From an uncultured Pelagibacteraceae bacterium (GTDB taxonomy: Bacteria > Pseudomonadota > Alphaproteobacteria > Pelagibacterales > Pelagibacteraceae), in the NCBI GenBank assembly GCA_902612345.1, contig CACMDE010000003.1, positions 36,001 through 100,000 of the forward strand: a stretch of 64,000 bases of DNA, read 5' to 3'. A program made the position numbers and the translations under genes. Each line of letters starts with the position of its first letter. Positions within the stretch are counted from its first letter, which is position 1. Shown piece after piece: positions 17,647 to 25,247 of the stretch. The notes below the pieces were generated by a model. The model searched no databases, had not been told where the DNA came from, and saw only the letters and a program-made list of their open reading frames with translations.

Positions 17647-18036
17647 ATGGCAGATAAATTTTTAAAAAAGATAATTGCTCAAAATCAAGATGATCTCAGA
17701 GTTATCTCAGCTTTATGTTCAGAGTCGACTATTAAACAATCAGAAATAAAGTTTTTGAAAGAAAATAAAATTTTTTTAATATCTCTTGAAAGGGAAAATA
17801 AAGAAAATAAAAACAGTAAAGAAAAAATTAATAGTATTTTAAAATTTGAATTTATTGAGGAATCTAAGTCAAAAAATATAGATCAAAATGATAAAGAAAA
17901 TTTTTTAGAATTATTAGCAATAGAGTCCTATAAAAAAGAAAGTAACTATGAAATAATTCTGTTATTTTCAAATAATGCAATTATAAATCTTTTTTGTGAA
18001 ATAATAGACTGTACATTAGAAGATATTAAAAAGTAG
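17647..18036 (+). CDS. DUF2948 family protein
   Basis: A 129-residue protein with a start typical of DUF2948 (RVISALCSESTIKQSEIKFLKENKIFLISLERE) and a conserved CEIIDCTLEDI end. The family is largely restricted to alphaproteobacteria and sits between murA and hisD, as here. No function is known. It starts 1 bp after murA stops and ends 3 bp before hisD. The middle is charged and lower in complexity than in larger genomes. Confidence 0.85.
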   Translation: MADKFLKKIIAQNQDDLRVISALCSESTIKQSEIKFLKENKIFLISLERENKENKNSKEKINSILKFEFIEESKSKNIDQNDKENFLELLAIESYKKESNYEIILLFSNNAIINLFCEIIDCTLEDIKK

Positions 18037-18039
18037 CAA

Positions 18040-19302
18040 ATGATTAAAGTTTTAAACTGTAAAAAAGATAATTATAAAAAAAAATTAATAAATTTTCTTG
18101 ATAATAGAAGATCTAGAAATACTGTAGATACTTCAATTGTCAATAAAATTTTAAAAGATATAAAAAAAAATAAGCTTAAAGCTGTTATTAAATATGAAAA
18201 GCGTTTTTCAAATAATAATAAAATTTTTGCATCAAAAGATGAAATTAAAAAATCAATAAGTAAATTAGATCCTAAAATCAAAAAAGCAATAGATTTTGCA
18301 TATTCAAGAATTTTTAAATTTCACTCATTGCAAAAACCAAAAGATATAAAATTCATTGATCAATATAAAAATAGAATTGATTATAAAAATATGCCTCTAC
18401 AATCAGTTGGAATTTATGTTCCAGCAAATTTACCAAGTACACTTTTAATGTGTGCTATTCCAGCACAAATTTCAAAAGTTAAAAAAATTATTGTTTCAAA
18501 TCCTAGAATAAATGGAAAACTTAATTCGGCAGTAATGTATGCAGCCAAAAAGTGTGGTGTTTCAGAAATAATAACTTGTGGTGGAGCTCAAGCGATTGGT
18601 AACTTAGTATATATTCACAAAGTTAATAAAATCGTTGGACCAGGTTCAGATGTAACATCCGAAGCAAAACGATCAGTATTTGGAACTGTAGGAATCGATG
18701 GAATTGCAGGTCCAAGTGAAATTTTGGTACTAGCTGATAAAAAAACAAATATTAATGATATTGGAACATCTCTTGTTGGACAATCTGAACATGGACCTGA
18801 AAGCCAGTGCATACTCGTAACTAAACACAATGAAATTATAAATAAAGTCCAAAAAAATATAGTTAATAATTTAAAAAACTTACCAAGAAAAAAAATTGCT
18901 AATAAAAGTTTACAAAAACATGGTTTAATAATTTTATGTAAAAATGATAAACAAATTATTGATGTTATTAATGAAGTAGCTCCTGAACATCTAGAATTGA
19001 ATATTTCTAATTATAAAAAATATATAAAACATATTATTAATGCAGGATCTATATGTATAGGAAAATATACTCCTATGGCAGTCACAGATTATAATTCTGG
19101 AAGTCAACATACATTGCCTACGTTAGGAAGTTCAAAATTTGCATCCGGATTAAATGTGAATGATTTTTATAAAAAAATAAGCTATGTAAATCTTTCAAAA
19201 AAAGGTGTTGCAAAAATTGGGAAATTTGCGATACATCTCAGTGATTTTGAAGGCTTAAAAGCTCATTCAAAATCTATTAAATCAAGAATTAGGAGTAACT
19301 AA
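18040..19302 (+). CDS. hisD: Histidinol dehydrogenase
   Basis: Oxidises histidinol to histidine in two NAD-dependent steps. The 420-residue protein shows the [10 protein letters not shown] segment, [21 protein letters not shown], the zinc-ligand QSEHGPESQ, and the [16 protein letters not shown]-terminal block. The other his genes in the window are hisZ and hisG, 3 kb downstream beyond two tRNA genes and hisS. In other alphaproteobacteria UPF0262 and a phosphatase often separate hisD from infA; here infA follows after 2 bp. Confidence 0.97.
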   Translation: MIKVLNCKKDNYKKKLINFLDNRRSRNTVDTSIVNKILKDIKKNKLKAVIKYEKRFSNNNKIFASKDEIKKSISKLDPKIKKAIDFAYSRIFKFHSLQKPKDIKFIDQYKNRIDYKNMPLQSVGIYVPANLPSTLLMCAIPAQISKVKKIIVSNPRINGKLNSAVMYAAKKCGVSEIITCGGAQAIGNLVYIHKVNKIVGPGSDVTSEAKRSVFGTVGIDGIAGPSEILVLADKKTNINDIGTSLVGQSEHGPESQCILVTKHNEIINKVQKNIVNNLKNLPRKKIANKSLQKHGLIILCKNDKQIIDVINEVAPEHLELNISNYKKYIKHIINAGSICIGKYTPMAVTDYNSGSQHTLPTLGSSKFASGLNVNDFYKKISYVNLSKKGVAKIGKFAIHLSDFEGLKAHSKSIKSRIRSN

Positions 19303-19304
19303 AT

Positions 19305-19520
19305 TTGGTAAAACAAGATACTTTAACTTTCGATGGTGTAGTAAAAGATTTACTTCCAAATGCAATGTTTAGAGTAGAGCTTTCCAATGGACATATGATT
19401 ACGGCACATACTGCCGGTAAATTGAGAAAAAATCGTATAAGAGTCTTGCAGGGAGACAAAGTGACCGTTGAGATGACTCCTTATGATTTAACTAAAGGCC
19501 GAATAATATTTAGGTCTTAA
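19305..19520 (+). CDS. infA: Translation initiation factor IF-1
   Basis: A 71-residue S1/OB-fold protein that occupies the A site of the 30S subunit during initiation. The conserved [28 protein letters not shown] and PYDLTKGRI segments are intact. The start is TTG, supported by an AGGAG ribosome-binding site about 9 bp upstream and by the family N-terminus; no ATG is available in the short gap. It lies 2 bp after hisD and just upstream of tRNA-Phe. Confidence 0.95.
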   Translation: MVKQDTLTFDGVVKDLLPNAMFRVELSNGHMITAHTAGKLRKNRIRVLQGDKVTVEMTPYDLTKGRIIFRS

Positions 19521-19525
19521 AAAGA

Positions 19526-19601
19526 GGAACCCTGGTGTAGCTGGTGCGCACGAACGCCTGAAAAGCGTTAGGACCTGGTTCGTTTCCAGGGGGTTCCACC
19601 A
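19526..19601 (+). tRNA. tRNA-Phe (GAA)
   Basis: The acceptor GGAACCC pairs with GGGTTCC. The D stem is GTGT/GCAC with a GG-containing loop. The anticodon stem AACGC/GCGTT carries loop CTGAAAA (anticodon GAA). The T stem is CCTGG/CCAGG with loop TTCGTTT, and discriminator A plus CCA are encoded. The fold is complete, but position 21 is C, 48 is A and 58 is T, where tRNAs almost always have A21, a pyrimidine at 48 and A58. It is the only feature between infA and the cold-shock gene. Confidence 0.93.
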
Positions 19602-19647
19602 CCCAAAATACCTCTTGATAAAATTTTAAAAATCTATTAACAAACGC

Positions 19648-19666
19648 AAAGCTAATTTTTAGCTTT
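19648..19666 (+). repeat. Hairpin ahead of the cold-shock gene
   Basis: A perfect 8-bp inverted repeat, AAAGCTAA-TTT-TTAGCTTT, lies 28 bp before the cold-shock ATG and 46 bp after tRNA-Phe. It could be a weak terminator for the tRNA or a 5'-UTR structure in the cold-shock mRNA; no T-run follows it. A GAAGAAAGAG ribosome-binding region lies just downstream. Confidence 0.4.
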
Positions 19667-19693
19667 AATAATAACAAAGAAGAAAGAGTAAAA

Positions 19694-19903
19694 ATGAGTC
19701 TAAAAGGTAAAATCAAGTGGTATAACTCGAAAAAGGGTTATGGCTTTATTGAGCGTGAAGATAAAGAAAAAGATGTATTCGTACATGCGAGCGCAGTCAG
19801 AGATGCAGGTTTAAAATTCTTGAACGAGGGTGACGAACTTACTTTCGATGTAGAGGATGCTGAAAAAGGACCTGCGGCTGTTAACTTACAAAAAACGTCG
19901 TAA
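19694..19903 (+). CDS. Cold-shock domain protein (CspA family)
   Basis: A 69-residue single cold-shock domain. RNP1 is KGYGFIER (residues about 15-22) and RNP2 is VFVHASAV (about 29-36). It binds single-stranded RNA or DNA and probably acts as an RNA chaperone in general growth. It is monocistronic, with structured sequence on both sides: an 8-bp hairpin in the leader and an 11-bp inverted repeat after the stop. Confidence 0.94.
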   Translation: MSLKGKIKWYNSKKGYGFIEREDKEKDVFVHASAVRDAGLKFLNEGDELTFDVEDAEKGPAAVNLQKTS

Positions 19904-19920
19904 ATCTTAATCATCAACAT

Positions 19921-19971
19921 AATTGTATAGGGATATATTTGCAAATTTGCTTAAGATGTTCCTATACAATT
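19921..19971. repeat. 11-bp inverted repeat downstream of the cold-shock gene
   Basis: AATTGTATAGG at 19921-19931 is perfectly complementary to CCTATACAATT at 19961-19971. The 29-nt loop contains the palindrome GCAAATTTGC. It begins 18 bp after the cold-shock stop. No T-run follows, so it is not a classic intrinsic terminator; an mRNA 3' stabilising hairpin is possible. Confidence 0.5.
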
Positions 19972-20062
19972 CTTCCTTGAATTTTAAAATTTTAATGCTA
20001 TTTAATCCTCAATGATTAAAAAGATTAATATTTTCAAATCAACTCACAGACATCATTTTCAT

Positions 20063-20079
20063 GCTGGCTGCAAGCTAGC
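20063..20079 (+). terminator. Possible weak terminator hairpin before tRNA-His
   Basis: GCTGGCT-GCA-AGCTAGC forms a 7-bp stem (one G-U) with a 3-nt loop in otherwise very AT-rich DNA, followed by TATTTAATCATTTTA. It lies 60 bp before tRNA-His. The stretch 19904-20138 holds this hairpin, the inverted repeat above and no gene that I can see. Confidence 0.3.
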
Positions 20080-20138
20080 TATTTAATCATTTTAAAAATT
20101 TAAATTTAACAATTATTAGTATAAAACAGTGAAAGGAA

Positions 20139-20213
20139 GCTGCCGTCGTATAATAGTTATTACTCCCGCCTGTGGAGCGGGCTATCTTGGTGCGATTCCA
20201 AGCGGCAGTACCA
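20139..20213 (+). tRNA. tRNA-His (GUG)
   Basis: Acceptor GCTGCCG pairs with CGGCAGT (first pair G-U). The D arm is short, the anticodon stem is CCCGC/GCGGG with loop CTGTGGA (anticodon GTG), the T stem is CTTGG/CCAAG, and the end is A plus encoded CCA. There is no encoded G at -1 and the discriminator is A73, not C73, which is the derived state known in many alphaproteobacteria. Position 18 is A and position 55 is G (T-loop TGCGATT), replacing the usual G18-pseudouridine55 contact. It ends 3 bp before the hisS ATG. Confidence 0.92.
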
Positions 20214-20216
20214 AAA

Positions 20217-21605
20217 ATGAAAAAAGAAAACAATTTAATACCCAGTCTTCCAAAAGGATTTAAAGACAGATGGGGTAAAGAATTAGCTTTAAAGAAAAAA
20301 TTATTAAAAATCATTGAGGCTAACTTTACAAAATATGGATTTTTACCATTGGAAACTTCTCCAATGGAAATTAGTGAAAATATAGGATCATTTCTTGCAG
20401 ATGATGATGCGAATCCTATGTCTGATGTATTTACATTTAAGGATGACAAAGAATCTTTAACTCTTAGATATGACATGAGCGCACCTCTAGCAAGATTTGT
20501 CGCACAAAATTATAGAGATTTAACTTTTCCTTATAAAAGATATACATTTGGTGATGTTTTCAGAAGAGAAAAACCAGATAGTGCAAGATATAGATCTTTT
20601 GCACAGTTTGATGCGGATATTATCGGCAATGTAAATGAAGCACAGGCAGATGCCGAAGTTTGTAATATTATTGGTGATACCTTTTTAAGTTGTGGTCTTA
20701 AATCAGATCAATTTACAATAAATGTTTCTAACAGAAAGATTGTTCAAGGCCTTATTTCTGAACTTAAAATAACAAGTGAGCAAGAGCTAAAAGTAATAAG
20801 AGCTATTGACAAGCTAGAAAGAATTGGAATGGATGGTGTTAAGGACCTTCTTCAAAAAGAAAGAAAAGATGAGAGTGGAGCTATAACTAAAGGTGCAAAT
20901 CTATCAAATGATCAAGCATCTCAAATAATTGAATTCTTGAAAATAAAAGACATAAAATCTTTAAAATCAAATATTAAAAATAACATCACTCAAGAAGGGA
21001 TTAAGGAAATAGAGGATTTATTTAATATATTATCCAAAGGAAAATTCTCAAATCTGGTCAAAACTAATTTTAATATTGTCAGAGGGCTAGCTTACTATTC
21101 AGGTTTTTGTGTAGAAACAAATTTAAACTTCAAAGGCAAAAATGTAAAAGGTAAAGAAATAGACATAGGCTCTTGCGCATCTGGAGGGAGATACAATTCT
21201 CTTATTAAAAGGTTTAAAGGTGTAGACTTCAAAGGAACAGGAATGTCAATTGGTGTTGATAGATTAGTTTTTGCTCTTAGTCAATTAGATCAGTTTAAAG
21301 AAGACGACAATAATAACATATTAGTCTGCGTGTTGGATCCAAAATATTTAGATCAATATTATAAAATAATAAATAAATTAAGGGACAATAATATAAATTC
21401 TGAAATATATCTAGACTCAACCAAAAATTTAAAAAAGCAATTAATTTATGCAGATAAAAAAGGCTGCTCTCTTGCAATTATTTGTGGGCAAGAAGAAATT
21501 GAGCAAGGCAAAATAACAATTAAGAAATTAAAGTCAAAAAAAGAAAATGACCAAATATCAATCTCTTCAAATAATTTAATAAATGAAATCAAAAAACTTA
21601 TTTAA
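20217..21605 (+). CDS. hisS: Histidyl-tRNA synthetase (alphaproteobacterial type)
   Basis: Charges tRNA-His. From ATG 20217 the protein is 462 residues; a frame running back to 20172 would lie inside the tRNA gene. Class II motif 2 is visible (KRYTFGDVFRREKPDSARYRSF is interrupted only in its variable loop), preceded by TLRYDMSAPLARFVA. The histidine-binding region reads VRGLAYYSGFCVE, closer to the divergent alphaproteobacterial form than to the classic LDYYN form. The C-terminal anticodon-binding domain is complete. The leader is essentially the tRNA-His gene. hisZ overlaps its 3' end by 23 bp. Confidence 0.95.
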   Translation: MKKENNLIPSLPKGFKDRWGKELALKKKLLKIIEANFTKYGFLPLETSPMEISENIGSFLADDDANPMSDVFTFKDDKESLTLRYDMSAPLARFVAQNYRDLTFPYKRYTFGDVFRREKPDSARYRSFAQFDADIIGNVNEAQADAEVCNIIGDTFLSCGLKSDQFTINVSNRKIVQGLISELKITSEQELKVIRAIDKLERIGMDGVKDLLQKERKDESGAITKGANLSNDQASQIIEFLKIKDIKSLKSNIKNNITQEGIKEIEDLFNILSKGKFSNLVKTNFNIVRGLAYYSGFCVETNLNFKGKNVKGKEIDIGSCASGGRYNSLIKRFKGVDFKGTGMSIGVDRLVFALSQLDQFKEDDNNNILVCVLDPKYLDQYYKIINKLRDNNINSEIYLDSTKNLKKQLIYADKKGCSLAIICGQEEIEQGKITIKKLKSKKENDQISISSNNLINEIKKLI

Positions 21606-22620
21606 AATTCTTAAAATAAAAGGTTTTAAGAATATTGAGTTAGACAATATTATAGAGTCTAAATATGTTCTTAAAAGATCTGGAGGAAGTTACAGACAAT
21701 TTCTTTTTTCTTTTTATGATCAGAATCTTAGAGAGTGGTCGTTAGTACCTGATTTATCTGTTAGTAGTGTTGTAAAGTTTATTGAGAATAACATAAAAAC
21801 AAAGACTAAATGGTTCTACAATGGTGAGGCCTACCGTAAACAAAATAAAAATAATAATTCTCCCATAATTAATCAAACTGGGTTCGAAATTTTTGCTTCT
21901 AATAACAAGATAAAAGATGACAAAGAAATTATACAAACTTCTATTGAGATATTTAAAAAGTCAAATTTTAAAAAAGGTGAATTAAATATTAGTAATATTG
22001 AAATATTTAATGCATTAGTAGATAGACTTAAACTGGCTAGGCGCTGGAAGGATAGGATAAAAAGACATTTTTGTAGAGAAGTATATTTTAATCAATTATT
22101 AAAAAAACTTTCGAGTAATACAGATATAGATCCTATTGCAGTTGAGAAAGATAAAAAAATTGCTGAAAAATTAAGAAACCAAAATATAAATACCTTTTAT
22201 TCTGGTAGAACACTTAAAGACATTTTAGAACGTTTTGATTTAAAAAATTATAAAGAACCAAGGTCAGGAACAGATAAAAAAAATGTTAAAGTGATAAAAG
22301 ATTATCTTAAAATTTCTTGTCCAATAGAAAAAGCTCCAGATACATTAAATAAGTTTTTTAAAAAAAATAAATTAAATTTATTTATTAGTGAAGACTATTT
22401 TCCTATAAGTACAAATAAAAATATAAAAATAAATTTTTCATCAAATATAAATCGTTCTCTCGAATATTATTCAGGAATGGTTTTCAACATTTCAGTTAAT
22501 AAAAGTGGTAAAAAAAGTGTGCTTGTAACTGGTGGCCGTTATGATGGATTGCTAAAAAATCTTGGAAGTAAAAAAGATACATCAGCTGTTGGTGCAGCGA
22601 TAGATATGAGTTTATTATGA
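21583..22620 (+). CDS. hisZ: ATP phosphoribosyltransferase regulatory subunit
   Basis: HisZ is a catalytically inactive HisRS paralogue that activates short-form HisG. The 345-residue protein has the class II core (VPDLSVSSVV, LEYYSGMVFNIS, TGGRYDGLL) but no anticodon-binding domain. It overlaps hisS by 23 bp and hisG by 4 bp, so hisS, hisZ and hisG are coupled. The N-terminal 'LKRSGGSYRQF' region replaces the usual ILQPADVFLD segment, so sequence divergence from model HisZ is considerable. Confidence 0.92.
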   Translation: MKSKNLFKILKIKGFKNIELDNIIESKYVLKRSGGSYRQFLFSFYDQNLREWSLVPDLSVSSVVKFIENNIKTKTKWFYNGEAYRKQNKNNNSPIINQTGFEIFASNNKIKDDKEIIQTSIEIFKKSNFKKGELNISNIEIFNALVDRLKLARRWKDRIKRHFCREVYFNQLLKKLSSNTDIDPIAVEKDKKIAEKLRNQNINTFYSGRTLKDILERFDLKNYKEPRSGTDKKNVKVIKDYLKISCPIEKAPDTLNKFFKKNKLNLFISEDYFPISTNKNIKINFSSNINRSLEYYSGMVFNISVNKSGKKSVLVTGGRYDGLLKNLGSKKDTSAVGAAIDMSLL

Positions 22621-23297
22621 AAAATGAAATAATTAACATTGCTACTTTATCTAAAGGCCGACTAAAGGATCAAGCTGAAAAGGTTTTTAAAAAAAATGGT
22701 CTAAAAATTATTTCAAGATCAGAAAGATCATTAATTGGATCCATCAAAGGATTTCCCAATGTGCGTGTAATGTATATGAATGCAACAGAAATTATTGAAG
22801 CTTTAGGAAAAGGTGTTTGTGCAATTGGGATTAGTGGAAAAGATCTATGGAGAGAAAGTGAGCCCAGTATTCAATCTAAAGTATCTTTAGTAAAAGAGTT
22901 TGAATGGGGAAAATCTGATCTTGTAGTTGCGGTACCAAATATGTGGATTGATTGTGTAAATTCTGCAGACCTAGAGGAAATATCTTTTGAGTTTTATAAA
23001 AAAAAAAAAAGACTAATGAGAGTTGCAACAAAATTTAAAAACCTCAGTAGAGATTGGTTTAATGAAAAAGGAATTACACAATATGAACTTATTTCTTCTC
23101 TTGGGGCAACAGAAAATTCACATATAATTGGAAAATCAGATCTTATTGTTGATTTGAGCTCAACAGGTGAAACATTACGTCAAAATAATTTGAAAATTAT
23201 TGAGGTTATTTTAAGATCATCTGCATGTCTTTTTACTTCTAAAAAATTAAAAAATAAAAAAGAAGTAAAAAAAATTGTTAAATTACTTTCTAAATAA
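22617..23297 (+). CDS. hisG: ATP phosphoribosyltransferase, short form
   Basis: Catalyses the first step of histidine synthesis, joining ATP and PRPP. The 226 residues match the short HisGS form, which lacks the C-terminal regulatory domain and depends on HisZ. Motifs include NIATLSKGRLKDQAE at the start, DLVVAVPN, and the PRPP-binding region near DLSSTGETLRQNNL. It overlaps hisZ by 4 bp. The 54-bp gap after it is AT-rich with no evident hairpin. Confidence 0.96.
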   Translation: MKNEIINIATLSKGRLKDQAEKVFKKNGLKIISRSERSLIGSIKGFPNVRVMYMNATEIIEALGKGVCAIGISGKDLWRESEPSIQSKVSLVKEFEWGKSDLVVAVPNMWIDCVNSADLEEISFEFYKKKKRLMRVATKFKNLSRDWFNEKGITQYELISSLGATENSHIIGKSDLIVDLSSTGETLRQNNLKIIEVILRSSACLFTSKKLKNKKEVKKIVKLLSK

Positions 23298-23351
23298 ATT
23301 TATTTTTTACTTGTTTACTTTAAATAAAAGAGGAATATCAATATTAGCATC

Positions 23352-24407
23352 ATGAAAGATTCGTTATTATATCTAATTTTAATCTTAATAGGGATTGTGA
23401 TATATCTTTTGATTTCTCAAAGGAAAAATAAGGTTGAGCCCAAAGATCATTCTCAAGAAATTAACAATCTAAAAGATAGTATTAATACATCTTTTAATAG
23501 CATGACTTCATCGTTTAATAGTCTTTCTAAAGATGTAACTAGAGATATGACGCAAACATTAACCTCAGTAAATGAGAAGGTTGCTGCATTTAATACCCAA
23601 GTTGAAAGTTTAAATGAAAGCCAAAAGGGAATTAATAAAATTTTGGCTGGGGTTAAAAAATATGGAACTTTAGCTGAATTCAGTTTGGGATCATTAATAA
23701 ATGATCTTCTTCCATCCTCTCAATATATTTCAAATGCACGGATGAAAGATGATACAAATGAAAATGTTGAATTTGCAATTAAACTTCAAGATGGAGTTTT
23801 AGTTCCAGTTGATAGTCACTTTCCGGTAGAAAAATTTAAAGCTATTCAAGATGCGCATCAAGAAGATGATAAGAAAGCTTTAGCAGATGCAAGAGCTAAA
23901 CTTGCTAGAGCATTTAAAGATAAGGCTAAAAGTATTAATGAAAAATATATAGTTCCACCAAAATCAACAGACTTTGCAATTGTATATGCTCCAACAGAAA
24001 GTTTATTTTTAGAATTAACTAATTATCAAGATCCATCTACAAAAGAATTATTAACCCAAGAACTAATGAAGAAGTACAAAGTAACGATTATGGGACCCAA
24101 TAACTTATCTGGTTACTTACAATCTCTTCACATGGGTTTTCAAACTCTTAAAGTTCAAAAACATGCAACTCAAATCTATGATGATTTGAAAACAATCACT
24201 ACTAGATTTAACAAACATTTTGACAATATCTATGGTCTTAGAAAGAAATTAGAAGAGGCTATGTCTGTTGTTGATAGCTTCGGTAAAGATGCAAGATCAA
24301 TCTCAAGAACTTTAGAAAATATAAAAGATCCTGACCAAATAGAAACAGCTGTTCAGACCGAAAACGTAGAGAAATTTGTTAATAACCAAAAACAGCTTAA
24401 AAATTAA
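23352..24407 (+). CDS. rmuC: RmuC family DNA recombination protein
   Basis: A 351-residue RmuC-type protein. Residues about 4-21 form one hydrophobic membrane anchor, residues about 30-95 a coiled coil, and the C-terminal part the RmuC domain, a predicted PD-(D/E)XK-like nuclease fold (LPSSQYISNARM, PVDSHFPVEKF, NLSGYLQSLHMGFQ). In E. coli RmuC limits inversions at short repeats. It is the first of three consecutive nuclease-like genes here. Confidence 0.92.
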   Translation: MKDSLLYLILILIGIVIYLLISQRKNKVEPKDHSQEINNLKDSINTSFNSMTSSFNSLSKDVTRDMTQTLTSVNEKVAAFNTQVESLNESQKGINKILAGVKKYGTLAEFSLGSLINDLLPSSQYISNARMKDDTNENVEFAIKLQDGVLVPVDSHFPVEKFKAIQDAHQEDDKKALADARAKLARAFKDKAKSINEKYIVPPKSTDFAIVYAPTESLFLELTNYQDPSTKELLTQELMKKYKVTIMGPNNLSGYLQSLHMGFQTLKVQKHATQIYDDLKTITTRFNKHFDNIYGLRKKLEEAMSVVDSFGKDARSISRTLENIKDPDQIETAVQTENVEKFVNNQKQLKN

Positions 24408-24444
24408 TTTCAATTTTAATCTAATAACACCTATAAGTAACTTA

Positions 24445-25134
24445 ATGGAGTGGAACAAAAAATACTCATACCCGACTTCGACAAGAGCAATTGTAAATGG
24501 CTCGAGACACTACTCAATGGATGGTTTTAATTATCCTTCAGTCACAACCATCATATCGGCCACTAAGAGCCAAGAGGATAAAGCAGCTATTGCGGCATGG
24601 AAAGAAAGAGTGGGCCATGAGGAGGCAGAAAGAATTAAAAATGAAGCATCATCAAGAGGAAGTTCAATGCATTCTTATATAGAACAATTTTTGTTAGGAA
24701 AAATGAATTTAGATTTAATTGAGGAAGACAATCTCTCAAAAAGAATGGCTGAAGAAATTATAGATAATGGTTTAAAGAATAAGCTCAACGAAATTTATGG
24801 CGCAGAGGCAACTGTTTTTTATCCTGGCAATAACGGATTTGCAGGAACTGCTGATTGTATTTGTTTATATTCTGGAAAAGAAACAATTTTAGATTTCAAG
24901 CAAAGCAATAAACCAAAAAGGGAAGAATATATTGAGGATTATTTTTTACAACTTGGAGCATATTCTTTGGCGCATAATACAGTCTATAATTCGAATATAA
25001 CACAAGGTGTAATACTTCTATGTACAGTGGATAGATTATTTCAAGATTTTAAGATTGAAGGAAATGAATTAATAAATTTTCAAAATAAGTTTCTTGAGAG
25101 AGTTGAACAATTTTATCATCAATTAAATAAATAG
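24445..25134 (+). CDS. MGME1/Cas4-like PD-(D/E)XK exonuclease
   Basis: A 229-residue protein from ATG 24445; a frame extending back to 24376 overlaps rmuC. It carries the RecB/Cas4-type core: RGSSMHSYIE (about 71-80), E121, D137 in GTADCI, D150-x-K152 in ILDFKQS, and Q169-x3-Y173. The SVTTIIS and AAWKER start resembles mitochondrial genome maintenance exonuclease MGME1 and related phage nucleases. It probably degrades single-stranded DNA ends. Only 37 bp separate it from rmuC. A phage origin is possible, but codon use and neighbours look chromosomal. Confidence 0.82.
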   Translation: MEWNKKYSYPTSTRAIVNGSRHYSMDGFNYPSVTTIISATKSQEDKAAIAAWKERVGHEEAERIKNEASSRGSSMHSYIEQFLLGKMNLDLIEEDNLSKRMAEEIIDNGLKNKLNEIYGAEATVFYPGNNGFAGTADCICLYSGKETILDFKQSNKPKREEYIEDYFLQLGAYSLAHNTVYNSNITQGVILLCTVDRLFQDFKIEGNELINFQNKFLERVEQFYHQLNK

Positions 25135-25136
25135 GT

Positions 25137-25244
25137 TTGACTTTAGAAAAAATTAATATATTTATCAAACTGAACTTTGCTACTTGTTTAGATGCATGTT
25201 TATTCTTAAAACTACCATCACAATCAGCAAAAAAAAAAGGATAA
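25137..25244 (+). CDS. Possible tiny ORF between two nuclease genes
   Basis: A 35-residue frame opens at TTG 2 bp after the MGME1-like gene stops and closes with TAA 3 bp before the TTG of the exonuclease I gene, filling the gap exactly. It would be partly hydrophobic with two Cys and a Lys-rich end. Its last bases also contain the AAAAGGA that serves as ribosome-binding site for the next gene. It may be chance. Confidence 0.2.
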   Translation: MTLEKINIFIKLNFATCLDACLFLKLPSQSAKKKG

Positions 25245-25247
25245 AAA

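Noticed and set aside
20172..20216. Upstream in-frame start for hisS
   Set aside because: It would translate through the tRNA-His gene. ATG 20217 follows the tRNA and fits the family N-terminus.
22986..23012. Poly-A runs in hisG as possible frameshift
   Set aside because: The reading frame continues with recognisable HisG sequence on both sides, so the homopolymer is in frame.
24376..24444. N-terminal extension of the MGME1-like nuclease
   Set aside because: It overlaps rmuC and adds a non-conserved segment. ATG 24445 is the better start.
24445..25134. Cas4 of a CRISPR system or a prophage nuclease
   Set aside because: There are no cas1/cas2, repeats, or phage genes around it. Neighbours are chromosomal repair genes, so a housekeeping MGME1/RecB-like nuclease is more likely.
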